DNA of 39,738 nucleotides. Origin: Opitutus sp. GAS368 (GTDB lineage Bacteria; Verrucomicrobiota; Verrucomicrobiia; Opitutales; Opitutaceae). Numbering within the stretch: the first letter of the stretch is position 1; each line of letters starts with the position of its first letter. The notes under the pieces are model-generated. The model was not told the origin of the DNA. It made no database searches and was given only the letters and a program-made list of their open reading frames with translations. The translations under genes were made by a program, and so were the position numbers. The stretch covers positions 1-39,738 of the forward strand of contig CAMBVX010000018.1 in the NCBI GenBank assembly GCA_945871085.1. The letters are read 5' to 3'. Shown here piece by piece: positions 17,945 to 25,172 of this stretch.

Positions 17945-18757
17945 TTACTTTTTTGGTGCCTGAGCTTGGATTTCGGCGAGACGCTTATCCAAATCGGCCA
18001 TTTTGGCGACGAGTTCTTCTTCGCGTTTCTTGCGTTCGCTGCTGTTCACGATGCTGAGGCTGGCAGCGTCTTTAATGACGTTGGCCGGGAGCGTGAGGAG
18101 GCGGGTGATGAGGCCCTGGTCCTTGAAGGAACTCAGATAGAGCGCGGTGATTTCGTGGGACAGCTTGAGTGAGTCTTGTGCGACGGTCTGGGTCGTCACG
18201 ATGTTGTTTTGGAGGACTTGGTTTTTCGCGAGTTCAGCCGTGAGGACGGTGCCCACCTGATTGGAAATGCGGTTGCTATATTTCTCGATGGAATCGCGCG
18301 TGAGATTTTGGTCCTTCGACATTTCGGCCAAGATGGGCTGGATTTTCTCGGCCATGCGGGTGGAAACCTTGTCCGACTGTTCGTTTTGCATCTTGTCGGC
18401 TTCCTCGGGTGATTTGGGGAGCGGATTGTAGGGTTGGACTTTCTTGGCGATGGCGTCGGCGAGGGCGTCCATGCGCTCAACGTTGAGCTTCTGGATCTCT
18501 TCATCGGTGCGGAACATATCGGCTTCGCGCTTCGAGATGGCGTCGCGGAGGAGTTTATTGGTGGCGTCGATCTGGCGACGGTTCTCTTCGGAGGCCGCTT
18601 TGAGCGCATCGTTTTGCTCGCGCAACGGGATGAGTTGGGAGCGCTGTTTGTCACTCAACTCGGAGACGGTCTGCTGGTGGACCCAGAAGGCCCCCGCAAT
18701 CACGAGGAGTGCGGTCAGGACGATGGAGGGAAGTTGGTCTTTGAATTTTTGCCACAT
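17945..18757 (-). CDS. Unrecognised membrane-anchored coiled-coil protein
   Basis: Length is 270 aa. One N-terminal transmembrane segment (about 11-28, SIVLTALLVIAGAFWVH) is followed by a long charged, heptad-like region (about 30-95) and a second helical stretch, ending in a Lys/Glu-rich coiled coil (SSERKKREEELVAKMADLDK, about 240-259). There are no cysteines and no enzyme motif. The topology suggests a cytoplasmic N-terminus and a periplasmic rod. It is well constrained as a gene (clean codon use, terminator directly downstream), but I cannot assign a family. Its upstream neighbour on the other strand is another unknown gene, 136 bp away. Confidence 0.85.
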   Translation of the reverse strand: MWQKFKDQLPSIVLTALLVIAGAFWVHQQTVSELSDKQRSQLIPLREQNDALKAASEENRRQIDATNKLLRDAISKREADMFRTDEEIQKLNVERMDALADAIAKKVQPYNPLPKSPEEADKMQNEQSDKVSTRMAEKIQPILAEMSKDQNLTRDSIEKYSNRISNQVGTVLTAELAKNQVLQNNIVTTQTVAQDSLKLSHEITALYLSSFKDQGLITRLLTLPANVIKDAASLSIVNSSERKKREEELVAKMADLDKRLAEIQAQAPKK

Positions 18758-18893
18758 AACGGGAATGGAATGGTTGGTTGGACGGTGGGGGCATTTAGCG
18801 GTGAAAAGGAGGCGAATGCAACGCCGCGGTGGGGCAGGGCGGGGCGGCGTTTTTTGCAGTTGTTATTGGCGAGGTGGTTCGCACGTTGGCGCG

Positions 18894-19229
18894 ATGAGCC
18901 TCAATCGCTGGGAGCAGAGAGTGTTTGATTACTGGCAGAGTCATCGTGACGAAAGACAGTTCTGGCAGGAAAAAGTTCGCGCCTTGGCGAAAGCCAGTGC
19001 GGATGACCATGCGGCGGCGACGCGGCTGGATCATGATTTTTGGCGCTACTATGAGGAGCGCAGCGGTGTGGTGGCCGTGTTTAAGGAGGCGGCGCGGCAC
19101 GAAGGACTCAAGCGGACGAGCATGAAGAATTTGGCCGAATTGGTGTTGCGGCTATGGGTCGAGCCGCGGCCGAAAAAAAAGCCCGCGGAAGGCAGCGGCG
19201 AAACTGGGCCCGCGCAGCCTTACGCATAA
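18894..19229 (+). CDS. Small unrecognised soluble protein
   Basis: Length is 111 aa from the ATG at 18894 (MSLNRWEQRVFDYWQSHRDE). It is rich in Trp, Arg and Glu in its first 90 residues (FWQEKV, DHDFWRYYEERSGVVAVFKE), suggests an all-helical fold, and ends in a Lys/Pro/Gly tail. An upstream in-frame extension exists but is antisense to the coiled-coil gene and lacks protein character. It has no signal peptide or membrane segment. I do not recognise the family. A plus-strand terminator lies 150 bp downstream. Confidence 0.7.
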   Translation: MSLNRWEQRVFDYWQSHRDERQFWQEKVRALAKASADDHAAATRLDHDFWRYYEERSGVVAVFKEAARHEGLKRTSMKNLAELVLRLWVEPRPKKKPAEGSGETGPAQPYA

Positions 19230-19310
19230 GCATGGCGCTACCGTGGCGTGCGGCGGCCTACTGGTGCGTGAAATTATTGCGTGGCGAATTGGAACTTTCA
19301 CGGAGCCGTG

Positions 19311-19372
19311 CTTACCTACCAGCAGTTCAATTTTCTCCTCCGCTTAGCGGGGGAGAATTGGGGTAAGTAAGA
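19311..19372. repeat. Imperfect palindrome, possible dispersed repeat
   Basis: TTCTCCTCCGC (19332-19342) and GCGGGGGAGAA (19347-19357) are inverted with an outer pair CTTACC (about 19311-19316) / GGGTAAG (about 19363-19369). It looks like a REP-type hairpin in the convergent gap. No second copy was seen in the window. Confidence 0.45.
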
Positions 19373-19379
19373 AAGTAAT

Positions 19380-19420
19380 GGACGGACCGCTTAGGGGTAG
19401 GCGGTCCGTCCTCTTTTTTT
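19380..19420 (+). terminator. Intrinsic terminator
   Basis: An 11-bp perfect stem GGACGGACCGC / GCGGTCCGTCC (19380-19390 and 19401-19411) has a 10-nt loop and is followed by CTCTTTTTTT on the plus strand. It ends transcription coming from the small gene at 18894-19229, protecting the convergent cysI. Confidence 0.88.
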
Positions 19421-19457
19421 GGTCTTTTCAAGCGCGCTGCGGTCAACGCGCTCCACC

Positions 19458-21233
19458 TCAGGCGATGGCGGCCGCCACGGGTTTGTCGGCCTTGTCGTGG
19501 TAATCGGCGGGAGTGCCCGTTGGTTTCACGTAGCCGGTGCGGATAACGAAGTCGCCGAAGCGTTCACCGGGGGTGCGCTCGAGGGCGTAGCGGCGGATGA
19601 TCGGGCCCAGGAGCGCGACGATGTCAGTGTCCAGCACGCTGGCTTTGTAGAGGATGTTCAGGCGGGAGCCGTTGAAGGCGGCGCCGAGATAGACGTTATA
19701 TTTGCCGGGAGCGCGACCGACGAAACCGATTTCGGCGAGGTAGGGGCGGCCGCAACCGTTGGGGCAACCCGTGATGCGGAGGGTGATCTCGTCGTGGCGG
19801 AGGCCGGCGGCTTCCATTTCGGTTTCGAGGTTGGCGACGAGCTCCGGGAGGTAGCGTTCGCTTTCGGCGAGTGCGAGGCCGCAGGTCGGCAGCGCGACAC
19901 AGGACATCGCGTTGAGGGCGAGGCCAGAGACGTTGTTGGCGGTATCCAGTTTGTGTTTGCGCAGCAGAGCGTCGATGACGGGCCGCTCGGCGGGCTGCAC
20001 GCTCGCGATGATGAGATTTTGATTCGCGGTAAGGCGGAAGTCGCCTTTGTGGGCGAGGGCGATCTCGCGGAGGGCCGTCTTGAGCTTGAGCTCGGGGGTG
20101 TCCTTCACGCGACCGCTCATGAGGAACAGTGTGTAGTGGCTCGTGCCGTTCTCGCCGTCGACCCAGCCGTAGCGGTCGCCCATGTGCGTGAATGCGAATT
20201 GGCGCGAAGAGCCGAGCCGGTAACCGAGGCGACGCTCCACTTCTTCGCGGAACCAGACGAGGCCGCGGTCCTCAATGGTGTATTTGAGACGAGCGTGTTT
20301 GCGGTCGGTGCGGTCGCCGAAGTCGCGTTGGACGAGCATCACTTTTTCCGCGACATCGACGGCTTGGCTGGCGGTGCAATAGCCGAGTAGGTCGGCGATG
20401 CGGGGGTAAGTTTCGACTTGGTTGTGCGACATCCCGAGTCCGCCGCCGACCGTGACATTGAAGCCGGCGATTTTCTGGCCGGTGGCGTCGGCGATGGCGA
20501 TGAAGCCGAGGTCATGCGCGAAGATGTCCACGTCATTGCTCGGCGGGATGGCCACGACGGTTTTGAATTTCCGCGGGAGATAGGTTGCGCCGTAGAGGGG
20601 TTCGGACTCAGGTTCGCCGCCGGCGACGAGGTCTTCGCCGATCCAGATCTCGTGATAGGCGCGGGTGCGGGGCGAGAGGTGGTCGCTGATGGCCTTCGCG
20701 GTGCGCAGGGCGTCGGCGTGCAAGGAGGACTGCTCCGGATTCGGGTTGCACATGACGTTGCGATTCACGTCGCCGCAGGCGGCGAGCGTATCGAGCAACG
20801 AGCGGTTCACGGCATTGATGGCGGACCAGAGATTGCCCTTGAGGATGCCGTGAAACTGAAAGGCTTGGCGGGTTGTGAGCTTGAGCGTGCCGTTGGCGTG
20901 GGTGTTGGCGAGGGCGTCGAGCGTGACCCATTGCGCTGGCGTGCAGACGCCGCCGGGGACACGGATGCGCGCCATGAAGCTGAAGGCTTTTTCCTTGTTC
21001 TCTTTGCGGCGCTGCGAGCGGAGGTCGCGATCATCCTGCGGGTAGATGCCGTGGAATTTCGTGAGCAGAGAACTGTCTTCGGTGATCGAGCCGGTCGAGT
21101 GATCGGCGAGGTCACGGAGAATATTTCCACGGAGAAAATTGCTCTCGGCCTTGATGCCCTCGTTTTTGGCGAGGGGCTTGGCGGCGGGAGCAGTGGGCGC
21201 GGTGGCGGGGGAGGTGGCGGGCGTGGAACTCAT
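19458..21233 (-). CDS. cysI: Assimilatory sulfite reductase hemoprotein
   Basis: Length is 591 aa. It reduces sulfite to sulfide using siroheme and a [4Fe-4S] cluster. The N-terminal part matches CysI closely: KNEGIKAESNFLRG, TKFHGIYPQDDRDLRSQRR, LTTRQAFQFHGI, CGDVNRNVMCNPNPEQS and YLPRKFKT. Cluster/siroheme ligands are Cys445 and Cys451 (CVALPTC) and Cys490 and Cys494 (CPNGC). The first 30 residues are Ala/Pro/Thr-rich and variable. It is the third gene of a minus-strand operon, overlapping the CbiX-like gene by 4 bp (ATGA). No cysJ lies beside it; the nearest CysJ-like flavoprotein is in the nitrate cluster at 34047-35858, so the electron donor (that protein or a ferredoxin) is open. Confidence 0.95.
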   Translation of the reverse strand: MSSTPATSPATAPTAPAAKPLAKNEGIKAESNFLRGNILRDLADHSTGSITEDSSLLTKFHGIYPQDDRDLRSQRRKENKEKAFSFMARIRVPGGVCTPAQWVTLDALANTHANGTLKLTTRQAFQFHGILKGNLWSAINAVNRSLLDTLAACGDVNRNVMCNPNPEQSSLHADALRTAKAISDHLSPRTRAYHEIWIGEDLVAGGEPESEPLYGATYLPRKFKTVVAIPPSNDVDIFAHDLGFIAIADATGQKIAGFNVTVGGGLGMSHNQVETYPRIADLLGYCTASQAVDVAEKVMLVQRDFGDRTDRKHARLKYTIEDRGLVWFREEVERRLGYRLGSSRQFAFTHMGDRYGWVDGENGTSHYTLFLMSGRVKDTPELKLKTALREIALAHKGDFRLTANQNLIIASVQPAERPVIDALLRKHKLDTANNVSGLALNAMSCVALPTCGLALAESERYLPELVANLETEMEAAGLRHDEITLRITGCPNGCGRPYLAEIGFVGRAPGKYNVYLGAAFNGSRLNILYKASVLDTDIVALLGPIIRRYALERTPGERFGDFVIRTGYVKPTGTPADYHDKADKPVAAAIA

Positions 21234-22081
21234 GCGAGGGTGGGAGCGTGGAGGTTGAAAAGGGTGTTGCGCAAGGCTGCGGCGAGCGCGGGCGCAGCGA
21301 GTGCGTGCGTGCCGACGAGATCAGTGAGGTGGCAGCACAGCGCCGGACTGGCGGCCTCGGCCGCACCGCAAATTTGAGCGATGTCGCCACCGGGACCGGC
21401 GTGGCGGCCGGGTGAAAGAAACAGCAAGGCGACCACGACGTCGGTGTGGGCGCGCATGGGCGAGGTGCCGGGGGAGGACAGGACCGCGAGGGCCTCCGCC
21501 AGGAGCGGCTGGTTGTGGGGGTGCGCGCCACCTTCCATCGAGGCGGCGGTGACCGACAAGACGTCGGAGCCGAGCAACGCACGAACTTCTCCGGCTAGGC
21601 GGTCGCGCAGCGCCGCAGACACGGGCGAGGGGCCGCCGTGGTCGACGACGAGGACGGGCGGGTGATCGAGGGACGCGACGTCGATGGTCGCGCGCACCCG
21701 GGCCGCCACGATTTGAGAAATCACGCCGGCCTCGGCCAGGCCGGTGGTAAAAGTAAACGTGAACGGCGTCTCGGCGTGTTCGTGTTGGAGTTTTTCGAGA
21801 TCGTGGCGGAGTGCGGAACCGATCGCTCCCTGGGCGCTAATAAAGAACGGGGCGAAAACAAAATGGCGCTCGCCGAGGGTCAGATGGCGGCGCACGAAGG
21901 GCGCGAGCGTGGTGCCGGGTAAATCGCCATCGAGCGCCGCGAGCGGGATGCGGTCACTGTGTTTCCACGACACCGCATGAACGGTCGTTGCAAGGATCAC
22001 GGACAACTCCGTGGCGACGACGCGGAGATTGCGCGTCGCGGCGGGCTCGAGCGAGCCGTTGTCGATCAGGGCGACTGTCAT
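21230..22081 (-). CDS. CbiX-like sirohydrochlorin chelatase
   Basis: Length is 283 aa. The ATG at 22081 overlaps the cobA stop by 4 bp; an upstream in-frame extension is out-of-frame cobA sequence and is discarded. Two homologous CbiX-like halves are visible. The first (LIDNGSLEPAATRN, FAPFFISAQGAIGSAL) lacks the usual metal-ligand histidines. The second (VLVVDHGGPSPVSAALRDRL, then LLFLSPGRHAGPGGDIAQIC) keeps the HG and SPGRH motifs. Sandwiched between cobA and cysI, it most likely inserts Fe2+ into sirohydrochlorin to make siroheme for CysI and NirA. The name sirB/cbiX is plausible, but similarity is moderate. Confidence 0.82.
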   Translation of the reverse strand: MTVALIDNGSLEPAATRNLRVVATELSVILATTVHAVSWKHSDRIPLAALDGDLPGTTLAPFVRRHLTLGERHFVFAPFFISAQGAIGSALRHDLEKLQHEHAETPFTFTFTTGLAEAGVISQIVAARVRATIDVASLDHPPVLVVDHGGPSPVSAALRDRLAGEVRALLGSDVLSVTAASMEGGAHPHNQPLLAEALAVLSSPGTSPMRAHTDVVVALLFLSPGRHAGPGGDIAQICGAAEAASPALCCHLTDLVGTHALAAPALAAALRNTLFNLHAPTLA

Positions 22082-22863
22082 GGGCTGGGCTTCCACTCCG
22101 TGCCGCTCGCGGCCACCGCTGATTCGAACCACGCGAGTTTGGTGGAGAGCGCGGCGACTTCGCCGATCACGACGATCGCGGGCGCGCCGAAGCCGGCGTG
22201 TTCGGATTCGAGCGCGACTTTGGCGACGGAGGTGAGCAGTTGGCGGTGGTCGCCGGTGGTCGCGGATTGGACTACGAGGGCGGGCGTCGCAGGGGAGAGC
22301 CCACCGGCCTGCAGACGGCGGGTGATCGTCGCGAGATTTTTCATGCCCATGTAGAGACAGAGCGTGGCGCCGAGTTTTCCGTAGTGCTCCCAATGAATCG
22401 CGGAGTCGGGTTTGTTCGGGTCCTCGTGACCGGTGAGGAAAACGACCGCCGAGGCGTGGGCGCGATGAGTGAGCGGAACGCCGGCGTAGGCGGCGGCTGC
22501 CAGCGCGGATGTAACGCCGGGCACGACCACGAAAGGGACGCCGGCTTCGACGAGCGCTTCGGCTTCTTCACCGCCGCGTCCAAATACAAACGGATCGCCG
22601 CCCTTGAGCCGCACAACGGTTTTACCCTCGCGCGCCAGACGGATCAAAATGCTTTCGATGTCACGTTGCGGGCAGCAGAAGCCGCCGCCTTTTTTCCCCA
22701 CGAAGATGCGTTCGGCGTCGGCGCGGGCGACAGTGAGAATTTCGGGCGCGACCAAATAATCGTAAACGATCACATCCGCTTCTCCGATGAGGCGGTGGGC
22801 CTTGCGCGTGAGCAACTCCGGGTCACCGGGGCCGGCACCGACGAGGTAGACCGTGCCGTTCAT
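22078..22863 (-). CDS. cobA: Uroporphyrinogen-III C-methyltransferase (SUMT)
   Basis: Length is 261 aa. It methylates uroporphyrinogen III at C2 and C7 with S-adenosylmethionine to give precorrin-2, the first step to siroheme. Typical motifs: YLVGAGPGDPELLTRKA (6-22), ADVIVYDYLVAPEIL, VRLKGGDPFVFGRGGEEAEAL (about 83-103), VVPGVTSALAAAAYAGVPLTHR, VFLTGHE and LYMGMKNL. It is a stand-alone SUMT (no fused CysG dehydrogenase/chelatase domain). It is first in the operon cobA-cbiX-cysI with ATGA overlaps, so siroheme supply is coupled to sulfite reductase. The dehydrogenase for precorrin-2 is not in the window. Confidence 0.95.
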   Translation of the reverse strand: MNGTVYLVGAGPGDPELLTRKAHRLIGEADVIVYDYLVAPEILTVARADAERIFVGKKGGGFCCPQRDIESILIRLAREGKTVVRLKGGDPFVFGRGGEEAEALVEAGVPFVVVPGVTSALAAAAYAGVPLTHRAHASAVVFLTGHEDPNKPDSAIHWEHYGKLGATLCLYMGMKNLATITRRLQAGGLSPATPALVVQSATTGDHRQLLTSVAKVALESEHAGFGAPAIVVIGEVAALSTKLAWFESAVAASGTEWKPSP

Positions 22864-23138
22864 TGCCGGGGAACGCGCCGCGCCGCCCAGGCCGTTCCCG
22901 GCTGACGAAACCTCGCTGAAGTGAACTGCCTTGAGTTAATCATGACATCTTTAGTAGATATGACTTGTTTTGATCTTTACCCTTTGGCTTACAGGTGCAA
23001 GCATTCTCCTTGTCATGTCTGTAAACCACCTCGCAGTTATGAGCCAGACGCCAAGTCTGACGCTCGATAAAATCGTCCTTAATCCCGTATTTTACGGGGT
23101 TTAGTCGCGCGAACCCAGGTCCGATATATTCGAATCCA
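22864..23138. promoter_or_regulatory. AT-richer divergent control region between cobA and cysH
   Basis: This 275-bp region is visibly richer in A+T than the flanking genes and drives the two divergent sulfur operons. Two small hairpins lie in the cysH leader: CAGAC-GCCAA-GTCTG (23045-23059) and AATCCCGT-ATTTT-ACGGGGTT (23081-23101). An 8-bp palindrome ATTCGAAT (23128-23135) sits immediately before the cysH start. A short symmetric motif with ATCT/AGAT arms lies at about 22948-22960. Any of these could be an operator for the Rrf2 regulator encoded downstream, but no known consensus was matched. Confidence 0.45.
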
Positions 23139-23825
23139 ATGACCCTGACTCCTGCTGAAATCATTCGTTTGAATAGCGAATTGCGCGCCAAGTCTCCCCT
23201 CGAGGTGGTCCGCTGGGCCGTCGCCCAACCCGGCGCTCGCGCGATCGTTTCGACGAATTTCCGGCCCTACGAAGCCGCGATCTTACACCTCGCGGTGCAG
23301 GCTCAGGCGGACATTCCTGTGCTCTGGGTCGACCACGGCTACAACCGTCCTGCGACCTACAAGCATGCGGAGGAGTTGAAGGCGCGCCTGAAACTTAATC
23401 TCAAGCCCTACCTGCCGCGCGTGACCGCCGCCCACCGCGATGCGATTTACGGACCGATTCCGACCACCGAGGACGAGGAGGGTCTGAAGAAATTCAGTGC
23501 CGTGATGAAGCTCGAGCCCTTCCAACGCGGCATGAAGGAACTCGCACCGACGGTGTGGATCACGGCGCTGCGCAAGGTTCAGAATCCAAATCGCGCAGGC
23601 CTCGACATCGTGTCACTCGACGAAAATTTCGGTGCCCTCAAGGTCAGTCCGCTCTTCTACTCCAGCGACGCCGAGCTCGACGCCTACCTCGCACAGCACA
23701 ACTTGCCCAACGAATGGGATTACTTCGATCCCGCCAAGGCCGACGAGAAGCGCGAGTGCGGGCTACATGCCGCTTGGGGTAAAACCGCAGCGCACAGCGC
23801 TGCGGTTTCGGAGTCTGGGGTTTAG
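23139..23825 (+). CDS. cysH: Phosphoadenylyl-sulfate reductase family protein
   Basis: Length is 228 aa. It reduces (phospho)adenylyl sulfate to sulfite with thioredoxin or glutaredoxin. The catalytic ECGLH motif is at 206-210. Earlier blocks fit the family (ARAIVSTNFRPYEAAILHLA, IPVLWVDHGYNRPATYKHAE, WITALRKVQNPNRAG). The CC...CxxC cysteines of APS reductases are absent, which favours PAPS as substrate. The residues after ECGLHAAW (GKTAAHSAAVSESGV) are encoded by a hairpin and the beginning of a heptamer array, so the natural C-terminus has probably been extended by an insertion. It heads the plus-strand sulfur operon. Confidence 0.92.
   Translation: MTLTPAEIIRLNSELRAKSPLEVVRWAVAQPGARAIVSTNFRPYEAAILHLAVQAQADIPVLWVDHGYNRPATYKHAEELKARLKLNLKPYLPRVTAAHRDAIYGPIPTTEDEEGLKKFSAVMKLEPFQRGMKELAPTVWITALRKVQNPNRAGLDIVSLDENFGALKVSPLFYSSDAELDAYLAQHNLPNEWDYFDPAKADEKRECGLHAAWGKTAAHSAAVSESGV
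23782..23808. repeat. Perfect hairpin at the 3' end of cysH
   Basis: A 12-bp perfect stem AAACCGCAGCGC / GCGCTGCGGTTT has a 3-nt loop. It lies within the last codons of cysH, directly before the heptamer array that flanks the four-helix-bundle gene. No T-run follows, so it is more likely a repeat boundary or mRNA-stabilising element than a terminator. Confidence 0.8.
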
Positions 23826-23844
23826 GATCAAGGGTCTCGGATTT
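23810..23844 (+). repeat. Left heptamer array flanking the four-helix-bundle gene
   Basis: Five units in exact period 7: GGAGTCT, GGGGTTT, AGGATCA, AGGGTCT, CGGATTT. The array begins within the cysH C-terminal codons and ends directly at the ATG (23845) of the inserted gene. It aligns, inverted, with the right array at 24205-24246, with roughly 29 matches over 35 positions by eye when two gaps are allowed. Confidence 0.8.
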
Positions 23845-24207
23845 ATGGGCGAACCATTTGAAAATACGGAGGCGTGGAAGTCGGCGCGGGCGCTGACGAA
23901 CGCCGTCTACTCGCATTGCCGCCGCGAGCAGTTATCTGGCGACTTCGGCTTACGTGATCAGCTCCAACGCGCCGCTGTTTCCGTGATGAACAACAGAGCC
24001 GAAGGTTGGGCGAGTTTGCACCTGCTGGAGAAGCGCCAGGCTTATAACATCGCCCGCCGTTCGTGTGGCGAGGTGCGTTCGATGACCAACGTGCTCGTGG
24101 ACAACCAGTATGTCACCCCAACTGAGCAGGCCGCGTTGTTGGCGCTTTGCCTCCATGCGGGAAAACTCATCACCGGCCTCATTCGGTCCCTCGACGCTCG
24201 TGCCTGA
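23845..24207 (+). CDS. Four-helix-bundle protein (23S rRNA intervening-sequence protein family)
   Basis: Length is 120 aa. The pattern PFENTEAWKSARALTNAVYS, then GDFGLRDQLQRAAVSVMNNRAEG, then RQAYNIARRSCGEVRSM is that of the IVP/S23 four-helix-bundle family (TIGR02436). Members occur in rRNA intervening sequences and as stand-alone genes, some related to retroelement accessory proteins. Its function is unknown; nucleic-acid binding is suspected. The gene has no sulfur-metabolism role and splits cysH from cysD, with heptamer arrays of opposite orientation touching its start and stop codons. This marks it as an inserted cassette. No Shine-Dalgarno is visible, since the array runs up to the ATG. 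Confidence 0.9.
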   Translation: MGEPFENTEAWKSARALTNAVYSHCRREQLSGDFGLRDQLQRAAVSVMNNRAEGWASLHLLEKRQAYNIARRSCGEVRSMTNVLVDNQYVTPTEQAALLALCLHAGKLITGLIRSLDARA

Positions 24208-24246
24208 ATCCAGACCCAGAGCCTAGACCCCAGACCCTATTTATTT
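24205..24246 (-). repeat. Right heptamer array flanking the four-helix-bundle gene
   Basis: Period-7 units on the plus strand: TGAATCC, AGACCCA, GAGCCTA, GACCCCA, GACCCTA. The TGA stop of the inserted gene is the beginning of the array. The array is the inverted counterpart of the left array (AGACCC here, GGGTCT there) and ends a few bases before the cysD ATG at 24251, replacing any normal ribosome-binding site. Confidence 0.8.
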
Positions 24247-24250
24247 TCCG

Positions 24251-25153
24251 ATGTCTTCCTACCATCTCGACCATCTTCAGCATCTCGAAACCGAGGCCAT
24301 CCACATTATGCGGGAGGTCGCGGGCGAATTTGAGCGGCCCGCGCTGCTCTTCTCGGGCGGAAAGGATTCCATCTGCCTCCTGCGCCTGGCGGAGAAAGCG
24401 TTTCGCCCGTCGGACCTGCCGACGCCCTTGCTCAACGTGGATACGGGCCACCACTTTCCCGAGCTCAATGAATTCCGCGACCGCCGCGCGAAGCAACTCG
24501 GGGCGAAGCTGATCGTGCGCACCGTCGAGGACGCGATTGCGAAAGGGATCGCCCAGCCCGCCCCGGGCGAGATCAGCCGCAACCGTCTGCAAATCCCCAC
24601 ACTGCTGGCGGCGATCGAGGAGTTTCGTTTCGACTGCTGCATCGGCGGCGCGCGGCGCGACGAAGAAAAGGCCCGCGCCAAGGAGCGCTTCTTTAGTTTC
24701 CGTGACAGCTTTGGCCAATGGGATCCGAAAAATCAGCGCCCGGAAATCTGGAATCTTTACAACGGTCGATTGAATCAGGGCGAAAACATGCGCGTTTTCC
24801 CGATCAGCAACTGGACCGAGATGGACGTGTGGGAATACATCCAACGCGAGCAGCTCGAAGTCCCGAGCATCTATTTCAGTCACAAACGCCAGTGCGTGCG
24901 TCGCGGCGGCCAGTGGCTGCCGGTCAACACGCTCGTGCCGCCCAAGGCCAATGAGGACGTGCGCGAGCTCGTCGTGCGCGTCCGTACCATCGGCGACATT
25001 ATCAGCACCGGCTGCGTAGAATCTCCCGCGACCACGACGGCCGATATCATTGCGGAAATCGCGGCGGCGCGGGTGACCGAGCGCGGCTCACGCGCCGACG
25101 ACAAGTCCTCCGAAGCCGCGATGGAAGACCGGAAAAAAGCCGGATATTTCTGA
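24251..25153 (+). CDS. cysD: Sulfate adenylyltransferase subunit 2
   Basis: Length is 300 aa. With CysN it makes adenylyl sulfate (APS) from sulfate and ATP. The PP-loop SGGKDS is at 35-40. Family blocks follow: LLNVDTGHHFPELNEFRDRR, CCIGGARRDEEKARAKERFFSF, PEIWNLYNGRLNQGENMRVFPISNWTE, SIYFSHKRQCVRRGGQW and DIISTGCVESPA, ending AMEDRKKAGYF as in typical CysD. Length and motifs are normal. The leader is an AT-rich tail of the heptamer array, without an evident Shine-Dalgarno. cysN starts 19 bp downstream. Confidence 0.97.
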   Translation: MSSYHLDHLQHLETEAIHIMREVAGEFERPALLFSGGKDSICLLRLAEKAFRPSDLPTPLLNVDTGHHFPELNEFRDRRAKQLGAKLIVRTVEDAIAKGIAQPAPGEISRNRLQIPTLLAAIEEFRFDCCIGGARRDEEKARAKERFFSFRDSFGQWDPKNQRPEIWNLYNGRLNQGENMRVFPISNWTEMDVWEYIQREQLEVPSIYFSHKRQCVRRGGQWLPVNTLVPPKANEDVRELVVRVRTIGDIISTGCVESPATTTADIIAEIAAARVTERGSRADDKSSEAAMEDRKKAGYF

Positions 25154-25172
25154 AAAATTTACCGAAGAAGCT

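Noticed and set aside
22940-23191. Minus-strand open frame of 83 codons in the cobA-cysH gap
   Set aside because: It overlaps the cysH start, has no ribosome-binding site or recognisable family, and runs through the presumed control region.
23782-23808. Hairpin at the cysH end as an intrinsic terminator
   Set aside because: No T-run follows and it lies before the stop codon within an operon that continues downstream.
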